Shown: positions 45,682 through 54,481, numbered from the stretch's first letter. The stretch is DNA of 64,000 nt from Lachnospiraceae bacterium (GCA_017450485.1 JAFSTN010000040.1:37945-101944), one strand, 5' to 3'. The notes: generated by a model not told the origin, from the sequence alone. Program-made: numbers and translations.

Positions 45682-45704
45682 AAAGAAAGGAATGGTGGAA
45701 CCAA

Positions 45705-47822
45705 ATGGATGTAAGTCAATATTTGGACATTTTTCTGGATGAGGCCGGCGAGCACCTCCAGAGCTTGAGCGATCAGATCATGATCCTCGAGCAGGAGCCG
45801 GAGAATGAGGACACTATCAACGAGATATTCCGTGCCGCACATTCACTCAAGGGTATGGCAGGTACCATGGGCTATAAGAACATGCAGAACCTGACACACG
45901 ACATGGAGAATGTGTTCTCCGAAGTGAGAAACGGTAATATCAAGATCAAGTCTGACATGATAGATGTTCTTTTCCAGTGTCTCGATGCGCTGGAAGCTTA
46001 TACGAACAATATCCGTGAGAGCTCCGATGAGGGAACCGAGACCAACGAGAACCTGATCAAGGCTCTGAACGATATACTTAACGGCGGAACGGGCGGATCA
46101 TCCGGTGGAGCCAAGAAGGAAGAAGCCAAGGAAGAAAAGGCTCCCGAGGCTGCAGCCGCATCAGGCGATGAGGCCTGGAAGCATATCAAGCTCGGCGATA
46201 CCGAGACATCCGTTCTCGGAGAAGCATTGAAACAGGGCAAGACTCCTTACGGTCTGACCGTTAAGGTTCAGGAGTCATGCATTCTGAAAGCTGCCAGAGC
46301 TTTTCTGGTGTTCAAAGCAGTTGAAGAACTCGGTGAAGTTATCATTTCCGATCCTTCCACTCAGGATATAGAGGATGAGAAATTTGATTTCGAGTTCTCA
46401 CTTATAACCATTTCCGATAAGCCTTTGGATCAGATCATCCGCGCTGCTTCCGCAGTGTCCGAGATCGAGTCCGTTACCGGCGGTGTGCTTGACCTTGACA
46501 GCACTGAGATCGATACAGACGAGGAAGAAGAGGAAGCTGCTCCCGCTGAAGCGATTGCTGAAAAAGCCGAAGAGCAGTCCGAGGCTCCCGCAAAGAGCAA
46601 TGCTCCCGTACCCGCAGGCGCCGCAAATGCCAAGAGTGATAAGAAGCCCGTAGGAAAGCCCGTTGTTAACAGGACTGTCCGCGTAGATATCGAGAAACTC
46701 GATGTGCTGATGAATCTGGTCAGCGAGCTGATCATTGCCAAGAACTCACTGGTTGCTGCAAGCGGAAGCACCGAAGACCGCATCAATTCCGCCATTACGG
46801 ATCAGGTGGAATACCTCGAGTCGGTTACGACCAGCCTTCACGAATCGGTTATGAAGGTTCGAATGGTACCTATCGAGAGTGTTGTTTCCAAGTTCCCCCG
46901 TATGATCAGAGATCTGTCCAAGAAGCTCGGCAAGAAGATGGAACTGTACATGTCCGGTGAAGACACTGAACTGGACCGTACCGTTGTGGATGAGATCGGC
47001 GATCCTCTGATGCACCTGCTCCGTAACTCTGCCGACCATGGTCTTGAATCCGCTGAGATACGTAAGGAGAGAGGCAAGCCCGAGGTTGGATCGATCTTCC
47101 TGGATGCTTATCAGGAAGGTAATAACGTTATCATCGAGGTCAGAGATGACGGTAACGGTATCGATACCGAGGCAGTTAAAGCCAAGGCTATAGAGAGAGG
47201 CGTTATCACTCCCGAGCAGGGTGATAATATGACCGAGAAGGAGATCATCGATCTGCTGTTCCACGCAGGTTTCTCCACTGCCAAGGTCGTATCCGATGTA
47301 TCCGGCAGAGGAGTGGGTCTGGACGTTGTTAAATCCAAGATCGAGTCTCTGAGCGGTGAGGTTGAAGTTAAGAGCAAGCTGGGAGAGGGCTCCACATGGA
47401 CCATCAGACTTCCTCTGACTCTGGCCATTATTCAGGCTCTCATGGTTACCGTCGGAGGCGAGAAGTATGCTATATCGCTCGGATCCATTCAGACCATAGA
47501 GAATATCTCCAGAAGCAGTATCAAGCTTGTTGAGAACAAAGAGGTTATCCATTTGAGAGGAACCGTTATCCCTCTGATCGATCTGCATGATGTACTTGAT
47601 GCGCCTCGTCTCGAAGAAGAGGATCCCGAGCACATTATCGTGGTTATCGTTAAGAAGGGTGATAAGCTTGCAGGTCTTGTGGTCGATCAGCTTATCGGCC
47701 AGCAGGAGGTGGTTATCAAGTCGCTCGGCAAGTATATCAACAGATGTAAGGTTATAAGTGGCGCTACGATCCTTGGTGATGGCGAAGTTGCTCTGATCCT
47801 GGATGCGAACGTGCTGATCTGA
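45705..47822 (+). CDS. cheA: Chemotaxis histidine kinase CheA
   Basis: A 705-residue kinase. The P1 Hpt domain has phosphohistidine His46 in RAAHSLKGMAGT. The P2 region lies around 155-260, with acidic/Ala-rich linkers (260-315). P3 dimerisation is near 320-385. P4 shows the N box LLRNSADHGLES and G boxes RDDGNGID and GRGVGLDVVKSKI. P5 is the CheW-like domain at the end. It phosphorylates CheY and CheB in response to receptors. A GAAAGGAATGG site precedes the ATG. Confidence 0.97.
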   Translation: MDVSQYLDIFLDEAGEHLQSLSDQIMILEQEPENEDTINEIFRAAHSLKGMAGTMGYKNMQNLTHDMENVFSEVRNGNIKIKSDMIDVLFQCLDALEAYTNNIRESSDEGTETNENLIKALNDILNGGTGGSSGGAKKEEAKEEKAPEAAAASGDEAWKHIKLGDTETSVLGEALKQGKTPYGLTVKVQESCILKAARAFLVFKAVEELGEVIISDPSTQDIEDEKFDFEFSLITISDKPLDQIIRAASAVSEIESVTGGVLDLDSTEIDTDEEEEEAAPAEAIAEKAEEQSEAPAKSNAPVPAGAANAKSDKKPVGKPVVNRTVRVDIEKLDVLMNLVSELIIAKNSLVAASGSTEDRINSAITDQVEYLESVTTSLHESVMKVRMVPIESVVSKFPRMIRDLSKKLGKKMELYMSGEDTELDRTVVDEIGDPLMHLLRNSADHGLESAEIRKERGKPEVGSIFLDAYQEGNNVIIEVRDDGNGIDTEAVKAKAIERGVITPEQGDNMTEKEIIDLLFHAGFSTAKVVSDVSGRGVGLDVVKSKIESLSGEVEVKSKLGEGSTWTIRLPLTLAIIQALMVTVGGEKYAISLGSIQTIENISRSSIKLVENKEVIHLRGTVIPLIDLHDVLDAPRLEEEDPEHIIVVIVKKGDKLAGLVVDQLIGQQEVVIKSLGKYINRCKVISGATILGDGEVALILDANVLI

Positions 47823-47841
47823 TAGATAGGAGGATACAATA

Positions 47842-48288
47842 ATGGATGAACTGTCAACCGTAAGAACCAGTATCCAGTACATAGTAGTTAAACTGGGGGA
47901 GGAACGATTTGGCATTAACATCAGTTATGTGGATAATATCGTTCGTATGCAGAGGATGACCAGAGTTCCCGAGGTCGCTCCGTACATCAAGGGCGTTATC
48001 AATCTGCGAGGCGAAGTAGTGCCTGTAATGAGTACACGTATCAAGATGGGACTTGACCCCGACGTTGAGACCAATGCCACGAGGATCATCATCCTTAAGT
48101 TCGAGCAGCAGGGCTTTATCGGATTCATAGTTGATGCAGTTAACGAGGTTGTTACTCTCGATGCCGAATCCATAGAGAAGGTCGCCGATCAGAAACAGGA
48201 TGGAGCTTTCGTTCAGGGCGTAGGCAAATCCAACGACGGACTTATTTCGATTCTTGATCTTAATGCATTGATTAACGAGCAGGTTTAA
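47842..48288 (+). CDS. cheW: Chemotaxis coupling protein CheW
   Basis: A 148-residue SH3-like coupling protein that joins CheA to receptors. The typical stretches are YIVVKLGEERFGINISYV, VPEVAPYIKGVINLRGEVVPV and FIVDAVNEVVTLD. It follows cheA by 20 bases and uses the same strong AGGAGG type site. Confidence 0.96.
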   Translation: MDELSTVRTSIQYIVVKLGEERFGINISYVDNIVRMQRMTRVPEVAPYIKGVINLRGEVVPVMSTRIKMGLDPDVETNATRIIILKFEQQGFIGFIVDAVNEVVTLDAESIEKVADQKQDGAFVQGVGKSNDGLISILDLNALINEQV

Positions 48289-48301
48289 AGGAGAATACTA
48301 A

Positions 48302-48934
48302 ATGGCTGAGACTATGTCTTTGAATGACGTCAATTCAATGTATTTTGACGTTTTAAAAGAAATAGGTAATATCGGAGCCGGTAATGCAACGACGGCTCTG
48401 GCACAGATGCTTGGAACCAAGGTCGACATGTCGGTTCCCCAGGTATCCCTTCTGGACTTCAAGGATGTCGGTGAGATCGTGGGCGGCGAAGAGCTTATCA
48501 TGGTCGGCATTTTGCTGGGTGTAGAAGGTGATATCACCGGTAGTATTATGTTTATGATAGAGAAGGAAGGCGCCCGTCATCTGACCAATAAGCTTATGAT
48601 GGGTATGGGGGCATCGGAACCCGGCGAGGATTTTAACGAGATGGAGCTTTCCGCTCTTCGTGAGGTCGGTAATATCATCACCGGAGCTTATCTGAATGCG
48701 CTTTCCGGTCTGACCAATCTGTGCATATATCCTTCGACCCCTGATCTGACAGTGGATATGGCAGGAGCTATCCTCAGTGTTCCCGCTATCCAGTTCGGTA
48801 TTCAGGGCGATCAGATATTGCTTATTAAGAATAATTTCTTTGACGAAGTAGAATTAGACGGATTTTTCATTTTGCTTCCCGATGTCGAATCATACGGGAC
48901 TATCCTGAAAGCACTTGGAATATCCTCTTTATAA
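48302..48934 (+). CDS. cheC: CheY-P phosphatase CheC
   Basis: A 210-residue protein with the two-fold repeated active-site helix. The copies are DVLKEIGNIGAGNATTALA near the start and LSALREVGNIITGAYLNAL in the second half, each with the Glu...Asn pair used to remove phosphate from CheY-P. CheC also binds CheD, encoded next, to link adaptation with receptor deamidation. Confidence 0.96.
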   Translation: MAETMSLNDVNSMYFDVLKEIGNIGAGNATTALAQMLGTKVDMSVPQVSLLDFKDVGEIVGGEELIMVGILLGVEGDITGSIMFMIEKEGARHLTNKLMMGMGASEPGEDFNEMELSALREVGNIITGAYLNALSGLTNLCIYPSTPDLTVDMAGAILSVPAIQFGIQGDQILLIKNNFFDEVELDGFFILLPDVESYGTILKALGISSL

Positions 48935-48952
48935 TTACCTGGAGTTGATGTA

Positions 48953-49444
48953 ATGGCTGATATAGTTAAAGTAGGTATGGCAGACCTCAACCTGTGCCAG
49001 GCCCCCGACGGCATTACGACGTTGGGACTCGGTTCATGTGTTGGAGTGGCCTTGAGAGAACCGGGGAAACCCTGGGGCGGATTGGCACATGTTATGCTTC
49101 CCGATTCTACTGCGATCAGTTCGAACGGACCGGTTAATATTCCGAAATTTGCCGACACCGGTGTGGACGAGCTCATCAAGCGCATGGTTTCCAAGGGATG
49201 TAATAAAGCTAAGCTTGTAGCCAAGATCGCAGGTGGTGCCCAGATGTTCGCGCACGCCACCAGCGACAAGATGATGCGTGTGGGCGATCGTAATGTTGAG
49301 GCGGTTAAGAAGAAACTTGCCGAGCATCGTATACCGATACTTGCTGAGGATACCGGACTTAACTACGGTCGTACCGTTATATTCTATCCGGAGAGCGGTG
49401 ATTTCGTGATCCGTTCCGTCGGCAGGCCCGATAAGACTATCTGA
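48953..49444 (+). CDS. cheD: Chemoreceptor glutamine deamidase CheD
   Basis: A 163-residue deamidase. The catalytic Cys29 (LGLGSCVGV) and His46 (LAHVMLPD) are present, and KIAGGAQMF follows in the core. It deamidates receptor glutamines and stimulates CheC. The gene order cheC-cheD matches B. subtilis. Confidence 0.96.
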   Translation: MADIVKVGMADLNLCQAPDGITTLGLGSCVGVALREPGKPWGGLAHVMLPDSTAISSNGPVNIPKFADTGVDELIKRMVSKGCNKAKLVAKIAGGAQMFAHATSDKMMRVGDRNVEAVKKKLAEHRIPILAEDTGLNYGRTVIFYPESGDFVIRSVGRPDKTI

Positions 49445-49461
49445 TGGTCTGAGGTAATCGT

Positions 49462-49980
49462 ATGCCTGACGATTTGAGAGATGACGGATATCCCGATGGT
49501 AACGGTGGAAGAAACGAGGACAGGGATCGTGTAGGCGAGAATGCGCAAGCTGACCGTGATAACACCCCGCCTCATATGGAGGTCGATGTATCCAGACCTC
49601 TGACTGCTAAAGAAAGAGAAGCAGAGAAGCTTCGCCGCATGGCGGAGCTGGAAGAAGAAAAACGCAGACAGAAAGAAGAGGACGATCGTAAGAAGGAGCT
49701 GAACCGCCGACGCAAAAAGCGCAGGCTTATAACCCCCGGAATCGTCCTTGCAGTGGGAGCGATATCAAGTATCACGATGTTTTTGATGAAGTTCGAAAAC
49801 AAACGTATGCTTATATGGCTCCTGGTGATATTGCTGGTATCATGGATGATAGGAAGCCTCATTCAGTATATGTTTGAGCGCTTTGCGGCAGAAAACGAAA
49901 AAGTCATATCCGATGAGGGAGAAGTGATCAACAGAGGACTTGCGCCTTCAGAGGAGGTAAAGGCCGAAGAGGATGGATGA
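49462..49980 (+). CDS. Unknown highly charged membrane protein between cheD and the flagellar sigma gene
   Basis: A 172-residue protein I do not recognise. Residues 1-45 are Asp/Asn/Gly/Arg rich and probably disordered. Residues 48-88 form a very charged Glu/Lys/Arg helix, likely a coiled coil. Two hydrophobic helices follow (about 90-108 and 114-136), and then an acidic C-terminal tail. The terminal bases overlap the sigma factor gene by 8, and the next ribosome site lies inside it, so the two are coupled. The position suggests a motility-linked role, but no function can be named. Confidence 0.75.
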   Translation: MPDDLRDDGYPDGNGGRNEDRDRVGENAQADRDNTPPHMEVDVSRPLTAKEREAEKLRRMAELEEEKRRQKEEDDRKKELNRRRKKRRLITPGIVLAVGAISSITMFLMKFENKRMLIWLLVILLVSWMIGSLIQYMFERFAAENEKVISDEGEVINRGLAPSEEVKAEEDG

Positions 49981-50743
49981 AAACGGTCGCAAGAGGCTGT
50001 GGGACGATTATAAGCGGACCGGAGCTTCTGAAATCAGGGAAAAACTCATACTGGAGTACGCTCCTCTCGTGAAACTTGTAGCAGGTCGTCTGTCCATGTA
50101 TCTCGGGTACAACGTGGAATATGATGATCTGTGCAGTTATGGCATTTTCGGACTTATAGATGCCATAGATAAGTTCGATATGCTGAAGGACGTCAAGTTT
50201 GAGACCTATGCATCACTGCGTATCAGAGGGTCGATCCTGGATCAGATACGTAAGATGGATTGGATTCCCCGTACTGTCCGTCAGCGTCAGAGACAGATCG
50301 ATGCTGCCATACATGAGATCGAACTTGCCACGGGCAAAACGGCCACTGATGAGCAGATAGCCGAGAAGCTTGGACTGACAGATGACGAATACACCGACTG
50401 GCAGTCGCAGATGAAGGTCACGGGAGTTATTTCGCTGGACGAGTTTACCGAGTCCGGCAGTGATATATCCAATGACAGATACGGCAACAGCCACTTCGAC
50501 GGGCCCGAGGAGGCTATTGAGAAGGACGAACTCAAACAGATGCTTGCGGAGGCCCTTCAGACTCTTACCGAGAAGGAACAGCAGGTCATACTCCTATACT
50601 ACTATGAAGATCTGACGCAAAAGGAGATCAGTGACATCATGAATGTGTCCGAATCCAGAGCATCACAGCTGCATAGCAAAGCATTGCAGAAACTTCAGAA
50701 GAAGCTTGGTAGGTATATGAATATACTTACGGACAATATATAA
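49973..50743 (+). CDS. fliA: Flagellar/motility sigma factor (FliA/SigD/WhiG family)
   Basis: A 256-residue sigma-70 family factor. Region 2 contains EYDDLCSYGIFGLIDAIDKFD and TYASLRIRGSILDQIRKMDWIPR. Region 3 includes GKTATDEQIAEKLGL, and region 4 LTEKEQQVILLYYYEDLTQKEI with the helix-turn-helix MNVSESRASQLHSKAL. It directs polymerase to late flagellar genes such as flagellin. Encoding it deep in the early operon makes late genes depend on completion of that transcript. An anti-sigma gene (flgM) is not in the window. Confidence 0.94.
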   Translation: MDENGRKRLWDDYKRTGASEIREKLILEYAPLVKLVAGRLSMYLGYNVEYDDLCSYGIFGLIDAIDKFDMLKDVKFETYASLRIRGSILDQIRKMDWIPRTVRQRQRQIDAAIHEIELATGKTATDEQIAEKLGLTDDEYTDWQSQMKVTGVISLDEFTESGSDISNDRYGNSHFDGPEEAIEKDELKQMLAEALQTLTEKEQQVILLYYYEDLTQKEISDIMNVSESRASQLHSKALQKLQKKLGRYMNILTDNI

Positions 50744-50766
50744 AGTATTGGGGGTTATAGTTACAT

Positions 50767-52359
50767 ATGAACGGGTATTTCAGGATTTCCACGACCGCTA
50801 CATCTACCAATCTGGAACTCTTCGCACCTAAAGACGGCGGAACTCCGGTTAAAACAGGTGAGATAATATCATATCTGACAGGTAAGACTATTCCGTATGA
50901 TGCCGGAAGCCTCGGCAAGGCAATTGATGTGGCGGCTACTAAAGATACTACCGTCACCCTTAATATGACACCCTGTGTAGCTATATCCGAATCGTGCGAG
51001 GTCGCGATATCTCCGGATAAGATGCAGGCTACTGTCAGACTCTACTGTGCAAGCGTGGGCGGTAAGAATCTGGACGCCGCCGACATAAAGAGCAGTCTGG
51101 CCGCCAGAGGAGTATCGTACGGGCTGAAGGAAGATGTAATAGCCGATATCATTGCCAATCCCAGGTATTGTGAAGATATACTGGTAGCGGAGGGGACTGC
51201 TCCGGGTGAGAGCACGGATGGCTATATCGAGTATCTGTTCAATACGGACAGAAGGCAGAGACCGACTGTTCTTGAAGACGGAAGCGTGGACTTTTTCCAT
51301 CTGAATGTGCTGCAGGTGTGTGCTGCGGGACAGGAGATAGCGAAGCTCCATCCCTCAGTACGGGGAGAAGACGGTAAAGCCCTGGACGGATCTATAGTCC
51401 GCTCCAGAGAACCGAAGGAAGTCAAGTTCAAGTACGGTGCCAATATCCATGTAAGCGATGACGGCACGACTCTGATCTCCGATGTGGACGGTAATGTGAG
51501 TCTGGTCGGCGATCAGGTTTTCGTTAATAATTCTCTTACATTCGAAGCGGTCAGCACCGCTACGGGAAACATCGATTTCGAGGGAAGCGTGGTCATTACC
51601 GGTAATATAGATACCAACTTCGAGGTCAGAGTAAAGGGCGATGTGACCGTAAACGGCGTTATCGAAGGCGCTTATGTGGAAGCCGGCGGAAATATCATCG
51701 TTGCCCGTGGCGTGAACGGTATGGGGAAGGCCGTACTGAAGGCCGGCGGCAATATCATAGCGAAGTATCTCGAGAACGTGACTGCAAACGCAGGCGGATA
51801 CATACAGGCCGAGGCCATCATGCATTCCAACGTGTCTGCCGCGGGCGATATCATCGTGGACGGCCGAAAGGGAATGCTGTCAGGCGGACATGCCACTGCC
51901 GGAGGCATGATAGAGGTAAAGAATCTCGGGTCCGAAATGGCAAACGATACGATCGTGGAGGTAGGTCTGTCGCCTATGATCAAGCGTGAGATCGCCGATC
52001 TGAGGAATCAGGCAGCCGAGAAGCAGAAGACTCTGGATCAGATCATGCCCGTACTCAATAACATGGCTATGAAGATCAAGTCCGGAGCCGTTCTGACCGA
52101 CGATCAGAAGAAATACGTCGGCCAGCTGATGGGTGTTCAGAAGACTACGGATGAAGAGCTTGCATCTGTAATGGTCAGACTGGCAGAGCTTGAGAATGCA
52201 TATAATGTGGATACACCGGCCGAGGTCAAAGTGAAGGGCACCGCATATCCGGGCGCCAGAGTGTGTATCTCGGATGTGTCCATGTCCGTTAAGCAGCCTG
52301 CCAAGTATTGCAAGTTCGTGAAGCTGCGCGGGGATGTCAAGCTGACATCATATGACTGA
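50767..52359 (+). CDS. FapA (DUF342) family protein
   Basis: A 530-residue protein. The N-terminal FapA-type domain is followed by a repeated right-handed beta-helix region with many Gly-Asn-Ile repeats (GNIDFEGSVVITGNI, VKGDVTVNGVIEGAYVEAGG, AGGNIIAKYLENV). The end is a coiled-coil region (RNQAAEKQKTLDQIMPVL) and a small beta domain. The family occurs near flagellar and polar genes in Clostridia and Vibrio. Its exact function is uncertain, though a polar or surface-sensing role has been proposed for some members. It follows the sigma gene by 23 bases. Confidence 0.85.
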   Translation: MNGYFRISTTATSTNLELFAPKDGGTPVKTGEIISYLTGKTIPYDAGSLGKAIDVAATKDTTVTLNMTPCVAISESCEVAISPDKMQATVRLYCASVGGKNLDAADIKSSLAARGVSYGLKEDVIADIIANPRYCEDILVAEGTAPGESTDGYIEYLFNTDRRQRPTVLEDGSVDFFHLNVLQVCAAGQEIAKLHPSVRGEDGKALDGSIVRSREPKEVKFKYGANIHVSDDGTTLISDVDGNVSLVGDQVFVNNSLTFEAVSTATGNIDFEGSVVITGNIDTNFEVRVKGDVTVNGVIEGAYVEAGGNIIVARGVNGMGKAVLKAGGNIIAKYLENVTANAGGYIQAEAIMHSNVSAAGDIIVDGRKGMLSGGHATAGGMIEVKNLGSEMANDTIVEVGLSPMIKREIADLRNQAAEKQKTLDQIMPVLNNMAMKIKSGAVLTDDQKKYVGQLMGVQKTTDEELASVMVRLAELENAYNVDTPAEVKVKGTAYPGARVCISDVSMSVKQPAKYCKFVKLRGDVKLTSYD

Positions 52360-52388
52360 TGTACAGTTGTTTGATATGGAGGTAGACT

Positions 52389-52712
52389 ATGGCAATAGGC
52401 GCTATAGAAATGCAGGGCCAGATACTCCGTACTCAGGATTACGCATCGATCAAGGCCCAGGAAGATACCAAAAGTGAAGTAAATCAGGCCGATATACACA
52501 ATGCCAGACAGACCGAGGAAGTACGTCAGTTCAATCGTGTATCCGGCACTCAGCAGAGTAACCGAGGCGCAAATGACGGCAATGCCGCCGATCAGGGCAG
52601 CAATCAGTATACCGGAGACGGCGGGGCCAAAAGACGCGAAGCCAGAGAGGCCAGAGCCAGAGACGGTAAGGTACTCTTAAAAGCGGTGGAACATATAGAT
52701 ATTCAAGGTTGA
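52389..52712 (+). CDS. Small Gln/Asn/Arg-rich hypothetical protein
   Basis: A 107-residue soluble, low-complexity protein without recognised family. Residues 5-60 are Gln/Asn/Asp rich with helical segments (MQGQILRTQDYASIKAQED). The second half has Asp/Gly/Asn repeats and then a basic Arg/Ala helix (AKRREAREARARDGKVLL). There are no cysteines or membrane segments. It has an AGGAGG-like site (GGAGG at 52379-52383) and sits between the FapA gene and the SwrB-like gene, 15 bases before the latter. It could be a flagellar accessory or chaperone-like peptide; nothing firm can be said. Confidence 0.6.
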   Translation: MAIGAIEMQGQILRTQDYASIKAQEDTKSEVNQADIHNARQTEEVRQFNRVSGTQQSNRGANDGNAADQGSNQYTGDGGAKRREAREARARDGKVLLKAVEHIDIQG

Positions 52713-52727
52713 TACGGGACTGTACAT

Positions 52728-53594
52728 ATGATATTGGAAATAATCATCGGAGCGCTTGGAATAGCGCTCCTTATAGCGGGATATGTGATCCCGGCGCGCA
52801 AAGAAGAAGATGAATCGGTGGAAACCTTTTCCAGAGATCAGGTTCATGAGATGGTTTCGGAGGAGGTCAATGCCGTCAAAGGCCGTATCGACGATATAGT
52901 CGATGAGACGGTCCAGTATGCCATCGAGAAAACCGAGCGCAGCATGGACAGACTCAGCAATGAGAAGATGATGGCTGTCAGCGAGTATTCCGACACCGTG
53001 CTGGATCAGATCAATAAGAGTCATGAGGAAGTTGTATTTCTGTATGACATGCTTAACGATAAGCATGAGAATCTGAAAGAGACTGTTGCCGAGGCTACAC
53101 GTAAAGCCGATGAAGTAGATGAAAAGGTGAAGAATGCGGAGGAGAACCTCGCGCCCCTCGTAGCCAGGATCGAGAGTCGTGTCGAGGCGGAGGCTTCAGC
53201 TCCCGCTCCGGATACACCGGCTGTTCAGGAGAATGACAGCGAGACGGAAGCAGCGGGAAGAACCCGTCCACGTCGTAAACCCGTACCGATCGTTAAAAAC
53301 GAACCCGTGATCGCAGCTCCGGTTGTACCGGATATCGAAGATGATGAGGCGGATATGGATCCGAATGAGGACTATCTGGAGGATGAGTGGGAAGACTTCG
53401 ATGATACCGAAGACGACACCGATCCGGACGGCCCTGAGATCACCTTTAGCGCGAGATCTCCCGGAAGCCGTAACAGTAACGACCGGATCCTGGAGCTGCA
53501 CAAAGCCGGTAAGTCCAATATGGCGATCGCCAAGGAACTGGGATTGGGTATCGGCGAAGTTAAGTTAGTCATAGATCTGTTTAAGGGACTGTGA
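52728..53594 (+). CDS. SwrB/YlxL-like membrane protein with C-terminal helix-turn-helix
   Basis: A 288-residue protein. An N-terminal membrane helix covers residues 1-20 (MILEIIIGALGIALLIAGYV). A long cytoplasmic coiled coil follows (about 30-150), then an acidic Asp/Glu-rich linker (200-245). A short C-terminal domain DRILELHKAGKSNMAIAKELGLG...VKLVIDLFKGL looks like a helix-turn-helix. This architecture and the place after the sigma gene and before rpsB match B. subtilis SwrB, which promotes basal-body maturation. Homology is an inference because most of the length is low complexity. Confidence 0.68.
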   Translation: MILEIIIGALGIALLIAGYVIPARKEEDESVETFSRDQVHEMVSEEVNAVKGRIDDIVDETVQYAIEKTERSMDRLSNEKMMAVSEYSDTVLDQINKSHEEVVFLYDMLNDKHENLKETVAEATRKADEVDEKVKNAEENLAPLVARIESRVEAEASAPAPDTPAVQENDSETEAAGRTRPRRKPVPIVKNEPVIAAPVVPDIEDDEADMDPNEDYLEDEWEDFDDTEDDTDPDGPEITFSARSPGSRNSNDRILELHKAGKSNMAIAKELGLGIGEVKLVIDLFKGL

Positions 53595-53595
53595 T

Positions 53596-54327
53596 ATGAA
53601 TCTGAAATACTATCTGAAAGGTTTAGGCCTCGGACTTATAGTAACGGCTCTGGTTCTGGGGATACATCATGCACGGACGAAGAATGCCGTGATGACTGAT
53701 GCCCAGATCAAGGAGAGAGCAGCCGAGCTGGGCATGGTCGATGGTTCCACACGTCTGATCGAAGAGATCCCCAGTACGGAAGAAATGCTTGCCGACATAC
53801 AGGATAATGATGTGACCGATGTCACATCAGATAACAGTGATTCCGATGTTACATCCAATGATTCGGAAACAGCCGATCAAGATGTTGATCAGACCGAAAC
53901 AAGCGAAGATGTGATCGCGGATGCAAATGCTCTGCTCGAGGATACCACCGCCGAGATCGATACGGATGCTCCCGATGATCCCGGATTGGACTATCCCACC
54001 GAAGATGGGTCTTTCACTATGCTGGAGCCTGAGACCATTACCGCAGAGCCCATATCTGAGGCCGTGTCCGAAACCGATCATGAGTTCACTCCCACCGCGG
54101 GCGCATCAGACAGCGGAAGCAGTGCCGGAAGCATTACCATATCCTCCGGCGATTCGTCGGACAGAGTCGCGCGTAAGCTGGCGGATGCCGGCATCGTATC
54201 ATCGGCCGCCGAGTATGACCGGTTCCTGTGCAGTCACGGATATGACAGGATTCTCCGTACAGGTACATATTCTTTCAATGCCGGCATGAGCGATGATGAG
54301 ATAGCCCGTATGATCACGGGCAGGTGA
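53596..54327 (+). CDS. Membrane-anchored protein with MltG-like N-terminal (LysM-like) module only
   Basis: A 243-residue protein. A membrane anchor spans about residues 9-25, and a long acidic Asp/Thr/Ser-rich outer segment runs to about residue 170. The C-terminal 70 residues resemble the first subdomain of MltG/YceG endolytic transglycosylases: ISSGDSSDRVARKLADAGIV...YDRFLCSHGYDRILRTGTYSF...MSDDEIARMITG. The catalytic domain of MltG is absent, so it is probably not an enzyme. It may bind cell wall near the flagellum. It is the last gene of the fla/che operon, 1 base after the SwrB-like stop. Confidence 0.7.
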   Translation: MNLKYYLKGLGLGLIVTALVLGIHHARTKNAVMTDAQIKERAAELGMVDGSTRLIEEIPSTEEMLADIQDNDVTDVTSDNSDSDVTSNDSETADQDVDQTETSEDVIADANALLEDTTAEIDTDAPDDPGLDYPTEDGSFTMLEPETITAEPISEAVSETDHEFTPTAGASDSGSSAGSITISSGDSSDRVARKLADAGIVSSAAEYDRFLCSHGYDRILRTGTYSFNAGMSDDEIARMITGR

Positions 54328-54374
54328 CCGCGGATTCCTGAGTACCGGAACATTGGATTTTTCACGGGAATCTC

Positions 54375-54403
54375 TTGATTTCTGTATATATAAGTAGTAT
54401 TAT
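54375..54403 (+). promoter_or_regulatory. Promoter of rpsB-tsf
   Basis: TTGATT at 54375-54380 and TATTAT at 54398-54403 are 17 bases apart, with transcription starting near 54410. It gives a leader of about 150 bases. The start point falls inside the terminator hairpin that follows. Confidence 0.65.
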
Positions 54404-54407
54404 AGTT

Positions 54408-54433
54408 GGGCATGCGCTTGCATGTCCTTTTTT
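54408..54433 (+). terminator. Intrinsic terminator of the fla/che operon, overlapping the rpsB start site
   Basis: GGGCATGC at 54408-54415 and GCATGTCC at 54420-54427 pair (one G-U) around a GCTT loop, followed by six T. Read-through from the flagellar operon would form the full hairpin. Transcripts begun near 54410 would lack the first bases of the stem. Confidence 0.75.
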
Positions 54434-54481
54434 GTGCAACACGGCAGAGCGGACCCGGAGCGTATATGCGGCAAATAATCA

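Noticed and set aside
46746-47921. Minus-strand open frame across cheA and cheW (391 codons)
   Set aside because: It is a shadow of highly biased coding sequence, with no promoter or ribosome site.
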